Below are positions 51,622 through 59,344 of a stretch of 64,000 nucleotides of DNA, piece by piece. Source of the stretch: Lentilactobacillus sp. SPB1-3 (GTDB taxonomy: Bacteria; Bacillota; Bacilli; Lactobacillales; Lactobacillaceae). The first letter of the stretch is position 1; each line of letters starts with the position of its first letter. Where the stretch lies: positions 248,001-312,000 of the forward strand of contig NZ_CP168151.1 in NCBI RefSeq assembly GCF_026913205.2, written 5' to 3'. The translations under genes were made by a program, and so were the position numbers. The notes beneath the pieces were generated by a model. The model saw only the letters and a program-made list of their open reading frames with translations. It ran no database searches and was not told the DNA's origin.

Positions 51622-52178
51622 TGGCCATTGGCCTTGTGATACCTACGATCGACTTCTTTGCTCCAGAATCCTCCAGATAATTGAACTGGTTCCTGAACCA
51701 TGATAAATGCATCTGGAGAAATTTCCCTAATTTGCTCCATCAAACGCCGATCCGCTTTTCTGGGTGCTAATATGCTTAACACTAAGCGAGGGCCAAAGCG
51801 ACCTTCTGCGTGAGAAACAGTAACACCGTATCCAAGATTACGAAGCATTTCTGGTAAGTCTTCGTTTTTATCATGAAGGGGATTTTCAGGGTCAATCTGA
51901 ACTGTCACTTCGAAATTGACGTAACCCAAAGCGATTTTATCTTCAATGACGATGCCGATATAGATACCGACCCCAAATCCAATCGCATAAGCCGCAATGT
52001 TTAATGGGCTATCAATATGCTGCAGGGCGATTGCCAAAGCCATAACGTAGATTGATTCTTCCACAACGGCCACTAATGGTGCTAAGAAGCGGTGACCTTT
52101 AACCACTAACATGGTTCTAAACGTGTTAATGGCTATGTACAGTGCGTTTAAAATGAAAATTGTGATAGCTAATTGCAA
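51615..52178 (-). CDS. UPF0316/DUF2179 family membrane protein
   Basis: A 187-residue protein with three N-terminal membrane helices and a soluble C-terminal DUF2179-like domain (VTVSHAEGRFGPRLVLSI, DAFIMVQEPVQLSGGFW). This is the plan of UPF0316 proteins such as Bacillus YebE. The DUF2179 fold may bind a small ligand. It overlaps the end of the convergent rnhA by seven bases. Confidence 0.85.
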   Translation of the reverse strand: MQLAITIFILNALYIAINTFRTMLVVKGHRFLAPLVAVVEESIYVMALAIALQHIDSPLNIAAYAIGFGVGIYIGIVIEDKIALGYVNFEVTVQIDPENPLHDKNEDLPEMLRNLGYGVTVSHAEGRFGPRLVLSILAPRKADRRLMEQIREISPDAFIMVQEPVQLSGGFWSKEVDRRYHKANGHH

Positions 52179-52230
52179 ATTGTTTTCCTCCTTAAAAAGC
52201 TTAATATACCGCCGTTTAATACGCCTGAAA

Positions 52231-52259
52231 TTGACGCTTTCTTAGTTTTAGGGTATTCT
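52231..52259 (+). promoter_or_regulatory. Promoter of the VOC-family gene
   Basis: TTGACG (52231-52236) and TATTCT (52254-52259) with exactly 17 bases between. Transcription would start near 52266, supporting ATG 52299 as start. Confidence 0.6.
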
Positions 52260-52298
52260 TATGGCTGTACTAAAACAAACGTAAGGGCTGTTGACCAG

Positions 52299-52742
52299 AT
52301 GAATCAAGAACTAATTCCATATCTTACATTCGAGAACACTAAAGATGCTCTTGAATACTATAAGCTAGTATTTGGCGCAACCGATGTTTTTCGGGAGTCA
52401 CCAACTGCTAAGCAAGCAGCCGAAATGGCGTTTAATGATGATGTAGACCTTGATAGTATGACAATGAGTGCACATTTTAAAATTTTCGGAAAAGAAATTT
52501 GGTGCGCCGATAGTTTTCTTGGCAAACCAGTTGTCTCTTCCTTAATTTCATTAATGTTCAAAGTTGATCTCGATGATTCTGATGCAGTGACGGAGATGGA
52601 AAATCTCTATAAACGAACGGTGGAATCAGAAGAGGTCAAGGTAATTGTTACACTTGAAAAAAAATCTAGTGGGAACCGCTATGGACAAATTGTTGATAAG
52701 TACGGAATCACTTGGATTTTTAATGCTATACGTAACGACTAA
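52299..52742 (+). CDS. VOC-family (PhnB/glyoxalase-like) protein
   Basis: A 147-residue protein of the PhnB-like vicinal oxygen chelate group: LIPYLTFENTKDALEYYKLV, FGATDVFRESPT and the C-terminal DKYGITWIFN are the usual opening and closing. AAGGG lies 11 bases upstream. Members bind metal or drugs or act on small metabolites; in this one some metal ligands are not obvious, so no reaction is assigned. Monocistronic. Confidence 0.8.
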   Translation: MNQELIPYLTFENTKDALEYYKLVFGATDVFRESPTAKQAAEMAFNDDVDLDSMTMSAHFKIFGKEIWCADSFLGKPVVSSLISLMFKVDLDDSDAVTEMENLYKRTVESEEVKVIVTLEKKSSGNRYGQIVDKYGITWIFNAIRND

Positions 52743-52752
52743 ATTTTAGTTT

Positions 52753-52794
52753 AATAGGCCAATCAAAACAAATGTTTTGATTGGCCTATTTTTT
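52753..52794. terminator. Terminator after the VOC-family gene
   Basis: AATAGGCCAATCAAAACA pairs with TGTTTTGATTGGCCTATT, followed by Ts; one of the strongest hairpins in the window. Confidence 0.93.
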
Positions 52795-52866
52795 AAATCA
52801 TGCAATTAATAAGATATGTACCTTGTGGTGTATGATAAAGACAAAAGTACTTTAGGGGGTACTAGC

Positions 52867-53538
52867 ATGCGTGATTTTAAGAATATTCGGGGCTGGTGTT
52901 TTGATTTGCACGGTGTGATCACAGATTCTTGGATCTACCATGCCATGGCATGGGAAGAGACGGCTGAATTGCTCGGAGTAAAGTGGACGCCTGATATTCA
53001 AGAACAACTGAAGGGTCGAGACCGCCTTGATTCGTTGGAATTTATTTTAGAAGCAGGTGGCTTACAGGATAAGTATTCTGATGAAGAAAAACAGGCTATT
53101 GCCGAGCGAAAGAATCAACGGTATTTAAAATATCTTCAAAAAATGAATCCAAATGATATTTTGCCAGGCATCCAAGAGCTCCTTGATGATTTAACAGCTA
53201 ATGGCTACAAAATGATTATTGCTTCCGCATCACAAAATGCACCATTAGAAATTGAAAAATTAGGTCTAACCAAATACTTCTCTCAAGTTGTTGATGTTAC
53301 TAAACTGGCCCATAACAAGCCAGCTCCAGATGTCTTTTTAAAAGCCGCTGAAATGCTAGACTTGAGTGTTGATCAATGTGTTGGAATCGATGATGGTGCA
53401 ATTGGCGTTGAATCAATAAATGCGGCTAAGATGGTTTCAATTGGTGTGGGAGATAAACAAATTCTGCACGAAGCAGATATTATTGTGCCAACAAGTAATG
53501 AACTAACGATTCAAAATGTTCGTCAGGCGTTTAACTGA
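52867..53538 (+). CDS. Beta-phosphoglucomutase-like HAD protein with Asp-to-His change
   Basis: A 223-residue HAD-superfamily protein; ATG 52867 follows TAGGGGG. Overall it matches beta-phosphoglucomutases: GRDRLDSLEFIL, IIASASQNAPLEIEKLGL, NKPAPDVFLKAAEML and CVGIDDGAIGVESINAAKM. Motif I, however, reads FDLHGVITDS instead of FDLDGVITD. The codon for the second Asp, the general acid/base of the mutase, is CAC (His), while the nucleophile Asp is kept. No maltose phosphorylase gene is adjacent. Activity as a mutase is thus doubtful. Confidence 0.85.
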   Translation: MRDFKNIRGWCFDLHGVITDSWIYHAMAWEETAELLGVKWTPDIQEQLKGRDRLDSLEFILEAGGLQDKYSDEEKQAIAERKNQRYLKYLQKMNPNDILPGIQELLDDLTANGYKMIIASASQNAPLEIEKLGLTKYFSQVVDVTKLAHNKPAPDVFLKAAEMLDLSVDQCVGIDDGAIGVESINAAKMVSIGVGDKQILHEADIIVPTSNELTIQNVRQAFN

Positions 53539-53885
53539 TCTTCAACAAATTTTTTTAAAACGACAGCCTGATTGTTTATAGTGTCCTTTGTACCATATAA
53601 AAATATGACATCTTGGGTTTGCAGATGTGTAGAAACTAGTGAAATAAACTCACCGGTTTTTTCATTTCTAGTTAATTCTGATAGATACCGGTCCTGAAAT
53701 TCGGTAAATTTCTCTGGATCATGACCAAACCAAGTTCGTAACTCTTTGGACGGAGCAATTTCTTTAGCCCAGGTATCTAGATTGGCATTTACTTTAGATA
53801 CGCCACGAGGCCATAGACGGTCAACTAGGACGCGGTAACCGCTACTTTGATTGTGAGAATAAATTCGTTCAAGTTTAATTTTCAT
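53523..53885 (-). CDS. DUF488 family protein
   Basis: A 120-residue protein; ATG 53885 follows GGAGACG. YRVLVDRLWPRGVSK and WAKEIAPSKELRTWFGHDP are the signatures of the DUF488 (YeaO-like) family, whose function is unknown. It overlaps the end of the convergent HAD gene by 16 bases and is divergent from the DNA glycosylase gene. Confidence 0.88.
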   Translation of the reverse strand: MKIKLERIYSHNQSSGYRVLVDRLWPRGVSKVNANLDTWAKEIAPSKELRTWFGHDPEKFTEFQDRYLSELTRNEKTGEFISLVSTHLQTQDVIFLYGTKDTINNQAVVLKKFVEDQLNA

Positions 53886-53922
53886 GAAAGACGTCTCCAA
53901 GTTTAAGAAAGGAGTAACTATT

Positions 53923-54543
53923 ATGAGTAGCCACAATTTTTATGATAGCGACACAACTGATCAACTTGCTCAACAAATGCTGGGAATGTTATTAACGTAT
54001 GAATCACCGAATGGATTAGTAGGTGGTCGCATTGTGGAAACTGAAGCTTACATGGGTGAGCAAGATTCTGCTGCCCATGCTTTTCAAGGTAAGCGTACTG
54101 CATCAAATGAGCCCTTATATGGCCCAGCAGGGACAGTTTACATATATTCGATCCACGGCAAGTATTTACTTGATGTCGCCACGCAAGGCCCAGATGTGCC
54201 TCAAGGAATCCTCATTCGAGCCATTGAACCCACGATCGGCCAAGAAATCATGTACCGAAATCGGCCAAGGCCTGGAGCAGAACTTACCAATGGACCTGGA
54301 AAATTAATGGCTGCACTAGGGATAGCTGAAAAGACCATGAATTTTGAAATCATTGGTGAGGGTAAATTGAATATTGATGTTCATGACCGTTGGCAGCCAC
54401 GGCGCGTTCAGAAATCTGGTAGAATCGGTGTTTCAATTGGTGAATGGACTGATAGACCACTGAGATACTATGTCAGGCACAATCCATACGTTTCTGGTAT
54501 CAAGCGCAATGAAGTAAATATTGCTAATTTTGGCTGGATCTAG
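53923..54543 (+). CDS. 3-methyladenine DNA glycosylase (AAG/MPG family)
   Basis: A 206-residue base-excision repair enzyme; ATG 53923 follows AAAGGAG. GGRIVETEAYMGEQDSAAHA holds the catalytic Glu, and RGASNE-like RTASNEPLYGPAGTVYIY and GPGKLMAALGI are further family motifs. It removes alkylated and deaminated purines. It overlaps the convergent PgpA-like gene end by four bases. Confidence 0.92.
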   Translation: MSSHNFYDSDTTDQLAQQMLGMLLTYESPNGLVGGRIVETEAYMGEQDSAAHAFQGKRTASNEPLYGPAGTVYIYSIHGKYLLDVATQGPDVPQGILIRAIEPTIGQEIMYRNRPRPGAELTNGPGKLMAALGIAEKTMNFEIIGEGKLNIDVHDRWQPRRVQKSGRIGVSIGEWTDRPLRYYVRHNPYVSGIKRNEVNIANFGWI

Positions 54544-55040
54544 TTATGCTCATGAGCTGTTTTGGCTGAAACGGCACTAACGATCGCACCGACGATATCG
54601 TCAATGAATGTATTTGAGATATCATCTTTTCCTTCGTCGAGGGCTTTGATCTTGCCAGTCTTATCACGGTCGATAAAACCATAGTTAGTCACACCGATGG
54701 TGCCGTAAATATTCGCGATATTTAAAGCAATACCTTCATCCACACCGAAGACACCCGAATCATTCATGACAATACTTTCAAGCGGTTCTTTTAGAAGCCC
54801 TTGTGAAGCAAGCCGGTCTAATTCTAGGCCAACCATGGCATTGTTTAAAACCTCACGTTTATGCATTACGTTGATCGTGTTTTTCATCATTTCTTCTTTA
54901 GTTAGATTATCAAAGAAAACTGACTGCAAATCATAAGCCATGTCAGCTATGTCTTCTAAAGAGATGCCTTTTTCCTTTAATCCACTAATGACGAAGTTAT
55001 AAGCAGCTGTATCTGGAAATTTGAAGTTTTTATTATTCAT
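54540..55040 (-). CDS. Phosphatidylglycerophosphatase A-like protein (YutG-like)
   Basis: A 166-residue soluble protein; ATG 55040 follows AGGGGGAAT. GVFGVDEGIALNIANIYGTI and KTGKIKALDEGKDDISNTFIDDIVGAI are the conserved parts of the PgpA/YutG family. Unlike E. coli PgpA it lacks membrane helices, as do the Gram-positive members, and substrate may be phosphatidylglycerophosphate or a low-temperature-related lipid. Monocistronic. Confidence 0.85.
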   Translation of the reverse strand: MNNKNFKFPDTAAYNFVISGLKEKGISLEDIADMAYDLQSVFFDNLTKEEMMKNTINVMHKREVLNNAMVGLELDRLASQGLLKEPLESIVMNDSGVFGVDEGIALNIANIYGTIGVTNYGFIDRDKTGKIKALDEGKDDISNTFIDDIVGAIVSAVSAKTAHEHN

Positions 55041-55138
55041 ATTGATTCCCCCTAAAATAATGATATGTATGTGATACGCCCTAATAAGGGTTATCACTGT
55101 CTATAAAACTAATGGTAATGCCTAATTGCTTGATTTGC

Positions 55139-55179
55139 AAAAAACGGACACGAATGAAAATTCGTGTCCGTTTTGTTTA
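55139..55179. terminator. Bidirectional hairpin next to map
   Basis: AAAACGGACACGAAT pairs with ATTCGTGTCCGTTTT around GAAA, with Ts on both strands. It ends map on the minus strand. Confidence 0.9.
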
Positions 55180-55181
55180 TA

Positions 55182-55976
55182 CTAAAGTTGGTATTTTTTG
55201 TCGATGTCTAATCCTTGAGATGTAAGAATCTTAGGACCGTCTTTAGTGATGGCAATGGTATGCTCATATTGAGATGATGGGGTACCATCAGCAGATACAT
55301 AGTATGTCCAGTCATCTTTTTCATCTAGACGATCTTTGATTTCCCATGTTCCAGTGTTAACCATAGGTTCGATAGTAATGGTCATTCCTTCTTTAAGACG
55401 GAGACCATGACCTTCTTTACCATATGCAGGAACATTTGGTTCTTCATGCATGGTTGGTTGGATTCCGTGACCAATTAAATCACGAACGTCACCAAAACCA
55501 TTTTCGTCTTCAACGTAAGTTTGAATGGCAGCACCGATGTCACCAAGACGGTTACCGATAACGGCTTTATCAATTCCCTTGTACAATGACTTTTGGGTGA
55601 CGTCCATTAATTTTTTAACTTCATCGCTAACTTCGCCAACGGCATATGACCAGCAAGAGTCACTTTCAAAACCATCAAGGTTAACAGTCAAATCAACCTT
55701 AACGATGTCACCACTCTTTAATTTGAGTCCCTTACGAGGAATTCCGTGAGCAACTTCATCATTAATTGAGATACATGTAGCATATTTGTATCCTTCAAAG
55801 CCCATTTCAGAAGGGGTAGCACCATGATCTGCAATATATTTTCTGGCAAAATCTTCAATTTCCCAAGTATCTAAACCGGGCTTGATCATTTCACGAACGC
55901 CTTTGTGGACGCCAGCAAGTACTGCGCCAGAGGCAGCCATTTTTTCGATTTCTCGTGGTGATTTTAATGTAATCAA
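55182..55976 (-). CDS. map: Methionine aminopeptidase, type I
   Basis: A 264-residue metalloenzyme that removes the initiator Met from new proteins. The five metal ligands are in KVDLTVNLDGFESDS (two Asp), LIGHGIQPTMHEEP (His), MTITIEPMVN (Glu) and QYEHTIAIT (Glu). CISINDEVAHGIPRKG contains the substrate His. It lacks the N-terminal zinc-finger extension, as usual in bacteria. AAGGAAG precedes the ATG. Confidence 0.95.
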   Translation of the reverse strand: MITLKSPREIEKMAASGAVLAGVHKGVREMIKPGLDTWEIEDFARKYIADHGATPSEMGFEGYKYATCISINDEVAHGIPRKGLKLKSGDIVKVDLTVNLDGFESDSCWSYAVGEVSDEVKKLMDVTQKSLYKGIDKAVIGNRLGDIGAAIQTYVEDENGFGDVRDLIGHGIQPTMHEEPNVPAYGKEGHGLRLKEGMTITIEPMVNTGTWEIKDRLDEKDDWTYYVSADGTPSSQYEHTIAITKDGPKILTSQGLDIDKKYQL

Positions 55977-56072
55977 TTAATATACTTCCTTTTATCTGTA
56001 TTCAATTCCTGAAGCAACTAAATTAACGCATCTAAGCATATTCGATACAAAAAATATGTCAAGCAAAGTAAT

Positions 56073-56243
56073 CTAGTTTACTTCATCAATAATTCCCTTT
56101 TGCAAGGCCTCTAAGATCAACTTAACTTCAGACATCTTTGAGTCAACTAAATACTGCATGGGCTCATTTTTGGATTGTCTGGCATCATCTAATTGTTCAT
56201 TTAAAAAAGTTAGTTGGTTGTGGAGATATTCACTTAGTTTCAC
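56073..56243 (-). CDS. 56-residue hypothetical protein
   Basis: A GTG start at 56243 with GAGGTGAG just upstream opens a frame for an acidic helical protein beginning MKLSEYLHNQLTFLNEQ and ending KGIIDEVN. Heptad-like spacing of Leu suggests a coiled coil. No family recognised. The bases from 56244 to 56526 hold no gene that I can see, only AT-rich sequence that must contain the promoter of the next gene. Confidence 0.65.
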   Translation of the reverse strand: MKLSEYLHNQLTFLNEQLDDARQSKNEPMQYLVDSKMSEVKLILEALQKGIIDEVN

Positions 56244-56526
56244 GTCGCTCACCTCACATAGTAGCTTACTTGTTTCATTATAGCTTAAACTATAAATTTT
56301 TACATTAGTTTAGAATCGTTTTTAGGTAGTAATGGTTAACGGTGGCATCTTAATTAAGTTTTTAGTAGCTTTTGCGATGATATCAGTTAATCCATACAAA
56401 ATTAGTTCGGTGTCTAAAAAATATTCGTAAAAATTACGAGAAAAATGAAAATTTGCTTAAAAAATTCTTTAAAATAGTCTACAATATTAATAATTCAAAT
56501 TTACGCAAGAGGGAGACTTTAAATTT

Positions 56527-58227
56527 ATGGTACAAGAAAAGATTGATACAGCGCCGTTGTATGTCAACCCGGACCGTGGGGTTGCAGTTTTGAATTACAG
56601 CTCTAAATACATTAAGGACTTATTCCAGTTAGTTAATAGTGAAGAACTTGCCGGAATCGTCAAGGTTTACTTGAATGATAATAGCTATAAAAAGACACCT
56701 TCAGCGCTAAACGATGTTTCTGTTGAAGAATATGTCGGTGTCATCAAAGATATTTTGATGAACCACATGGATAGTCTCAAGTTTGCTTCAACCGACATCT
56801 TGAATAGTATCGAAGATCTGTACACATACTATCGTTCGCTCCTTCGAATTTCGACAATTAATAAACATCAAAATGCGATTATTGGTACTTCATTCATGAA
56901 TATTGATAATCGATTCAATGAACTAGTTTTAAATTTGTATCGGAGTGTTGAAGAAAAGCTTCAAGGCCACGTTAACCATATTTATCGCCAGGTTGATGCC
57001 GGTACAAACGCCTGTATTTTAACTCAAACAATTAAATGGGATGTTCCTGAAAAGTATGCTTCACTTGCTAGCATTCGTTTTATTGATACATTAATGGTTC
57101 GACCTCCAGTTATGGTTCATACCAAGAGTAACAAGCGTGAAGGGGTCTTTTCTGAGACTAAACAAAACCCAATTGAAAACTTCAAAGGCGATCGTGAAAG
57201 CTGGTATTGTTATCCAGCTTGGGTCGGCGAAAGTTTAGCATACATTTACTTTGATCGCGATTACTTCGCTAATGGCCTAGCATTAGGTAACTTATTTGAA
57301 TTAGCCGATGAAGAAGCTGTTAAAGATCGCAAACCAGATATCATTTTATTATTTGGTAGTGAAGGGGCCACTTCAGATACTGATGACAATTGTCATTACT
57401 TCTTAGATGCAGAAAATGACATTTACGTTGGCCAAGTTCCTTATAACGATAAAACAACTTACTTTGGTTATATGAAGAAGATGGTTTTGACGCTTCATAA
57501 CCTAAGCATGATTAGCAAACATAAATTGCCAATTCATGGTTCAATGGTTAAGATTACTTTCTCAAATGGTAAGACTAAGTCAGTCGTCTTCTTTGGTGAT
57601 AGCGGTGCCGGAAAGTCTGAATCTATTGAAGCATTGCAAGAAATTGCTGATGATAAAATTGAAAATATTGAAACTATTTTCGATGACATGGGTAGCTTCA
57701 CGCTTACAGGAGATGAACAAGCCATCTACGCGCAAGGAACTGAAACGGGTGCTTTTGTTCGACTAGATGATTTGAGTTCTGAAGTAGCATTTAGCAATAT
57801 GGATCGGGGTATCTACATGAATCCTGAATTATCTAATGCCCGTTGTATAATTCCTGCTAACACTTACCAAAATATTGTTAAACACCACAACGTTGATATG
57901 TGGCTGTACGCTAACAACTATGATAAAGAAATCGGTGTTCATCAATTTGATGATGAGCAAGAAGCTAAGAGTGTTTTTGTAGCTGGTAAACGTAAAGCGT
58001 TAGGAACTACTGATGAAGTTGGAATGAGCATAACTTTCTTTGCCAACCCATTTGGACCAGTTCAAAAACAGGCGGAAACTCAAGAGATCATTGATGAAGT
58101 CTTCCCAGCCTTATTTAAAAAAGGCACATTTATTGGTGAAATCTATACTCACCTTGGATATGATAAGAAGAAATCAAGTCTTAACGCGTCAGCTCAAGCT
58201 TTGCTTGATATTTTAATGAACAGCTAG
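56527..58227 (+). CDS. PEP carboxykinase/HPr kinase-like P-loop protein
   Basis: A 566-residue cytoplasmic protein. The C-terminal half carries a Walker A loop GDSGAGKSESIEAL (357-370), almost the GDSGxGKSE form of HPr kinase/phosphorylase, then IFDDMGSF (384-391) as a Walker B-like acidic site. Large-scale segments (GHVNHIY, PVMVHTKSNK, NCHYFLDAENDIYVGQVPY, GIYMNPELSNARCIIP) recall ATP-dependent PEP carboxykinase, to which such proteins are often annotated, but the PEPCK signature GLSGTGKTT is not present. The N-terminal 270 residues match nothing I know. It is monocistronic. It may be a carboxykinase-fold kinase of unknown substrate. Confidence 0.7.
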   Translation: MVQEKIDTAPLYVNPDRGVAVLNYSSKYIKDLFQLVNSEELAGIVKVYLNDNSYKKTPSALNDVSVEEYVGVIKDILMNHMDSLKFASTDILNSIEDLYTYYRSLLRISTINKHQNAIIGTSFMNIDNRFNELVLNLYRSVEEKLQGHVNHIYRQVDAGTNACILTQTIKWDVPEKYASLASIRFIDTLMVRPPVMVHTKSNKREGVFSETKQNPIENFKGDRESWYCYPAWVGESLAYIYFDRDYFANGLALGNLFELADEEAVKDRKPDIILLFGSEGATSDTDDNCHYFLDAENDIYVGQVPYNDKTTYFGYMKKMVLTLHNLSMISKHKLPIHGSMVKITFSNGKTKSVVFFGDSGAGKSESIEALQEIADDKIENIETIFDDMGSFTLTGDEQAIYAQGTETGAFVRLDDLSSEVAFSNMDRGIYMNPELSNARCIIPANTYQNIVKHHNVDMWLYANNYDKEIGVHQFDDEQEAKSVFVAGKRKALGTTDEVGMSITFFANPFGPVQKQAETQEIIDEVFPALFKKGTFIGEIYTHLGYDKKKSSLNASAQALLDILMNS

Positions 58228-58234
58228 TTAACAT

Positions 58235-58273
58235 AAAGCCTGGAAAGATAATTAATTATTGTTCCAGGCTTTA
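58235..58273 (+). terminator. Terminator after the P-loop protein gene
   Basis: AAAGCCTGGAA pairs with TTCCAGGCTTT around an AT-rich loop; a T-rich run follows. Confidence 0.85.
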
Positions 58274-58376
58274 TTTATTGCATAAAGTAATTGATAAGTA
58301 TTTAGCATATCGCTTGCTATCTTTAGTGAGTGCTTGTACTATAAAGCTAAAATTCAGTACTTGTAGGGGGAAAATA

Positions 58377-59282
58377 ATGATAAAAAGAATGCATGTTAAA
58401 CGGATTCTAGCTGCTGGTATGGTTGGAGTGTTTGGCTTAGTTCCATTGGCTAACGTGACGGCTTCTGCTGCAACGATGACTAGTGTTACACCAACCAAAA
58501 CTTTGTTGAACGCAAGTAATAAATACTATCGTACTCACCAAAGGGCCATCATTAAGAAATATAAGCTAGATCTTAGTTCACAAACCGCATTGACCTCTAA
58601 AAAGACCGCAAGTATTTATGTTAAGACAAATAATAAATATTTGAAACAAAGCTTGAATTTAGCAATGAATTATTGGAATCAAAAACTTGGCCGGAAGGCT
58701 TTAAAGTATGGTACTAAAAATAAGCACACAATGACCTTCTCAGTTTCAAAAGAAAGAGCCACACCAGCTGACGAGAGTGATGCCTGGTGGTCACCAAGTG
58801 ATAAAAAAATGCAGGTTCGTTACTCATTCTTCGTGAAGGCACCAGCAACATTGGCCAATGAGATTATGGCAACTAGCATGAAGACGCTGGTTAACCAAGC
58901 AAATGCCAGAATCAATAGTTATGAAAGTACTTTGGACAAAACCGACCCTAATTACGCCCAAAAGCTGTCGACTTATCGTACTCAACAAGTTACTGATGTT
59001 CAAAACCAATTAACGGCTGAAAAAAATGACATTAGCTCCAGTCAATTAGGCTATAAGGCTCGAACATTAGACTACGCAAGTACCTTAGCTCATGAATTTG
59101 GTCATGCCTTAGGATTGGATCATTCTCCTAACAAGAACGATGCAATGTATTATGCTAGTGAGAGCCCACAAATCTTTGACTACTCTAAGTTAAAGGCAAA
59201 CACAAATGGATTTAACCCATTAACTTACACCGATGTTACTAGAGCTAAGTTAGCACTTAAGATGTTTACTGCTTTAAGATAA
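58377..59282 (+). CDS. Secreted matrixin-like zinc metalloprotease, long form
   Basis: A 301-residue exported protein; ATG 58377 follows AGGGGG. The signal peptide ends near TASAA (about residue 31). The zinc motif HEFGHALGLDH and a following DAMYYAS (Met-turn) place it in the M10A group, like the shorter protein at 34375-34977. The middle contains a Gln/Lys/Asn-rich helical insertion (about 160-225) that the short form lacks. No anchor. Function unknown. Confidence 0.85.
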   Translation: MIKRMHVKRILAAGMVGVFGLVPLANVTASAATMTSVTPTKTLLNASNKYYRTHQRAIIKKYKLDLSSQTALTSKKTASIYVKTNNKYLKQSLNLAMNYWNQKLGRKALKYGTKNKHTMTFSVSKERATPADESDAWWSPSDKKMQVRYSFFVKAPATLANEIMATSMKTLVNQANARINSYESTLDKTDPNYAQKLSTYRTQQVTDVQNQLTAEKNDISSSQLGYKARTLDYASTLAHEFGHALGLDHSPNKNDAMYYASESPQIFDYSKLKANTNGFNPLTYTDVTRAKLALKMFTALR

Positions 59283-59290
59283 ACAATAAA

Positions 59291-59335
59291 AAATACCTCC
59301 TGATCTCAATGATTGAAATCAGGAAGTATTTTTTT
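59291..59335. terminator. Terminator after the long matrixin-like gene
   Basis: AAATAC.TCCTGAT pairs with ATCAGGA.GTATTT around TCAATGATTGA, then Ts; it lies between convergent genes. Confidence 0.85.
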
Positions 59336-59344
59336 GTGCATCCA

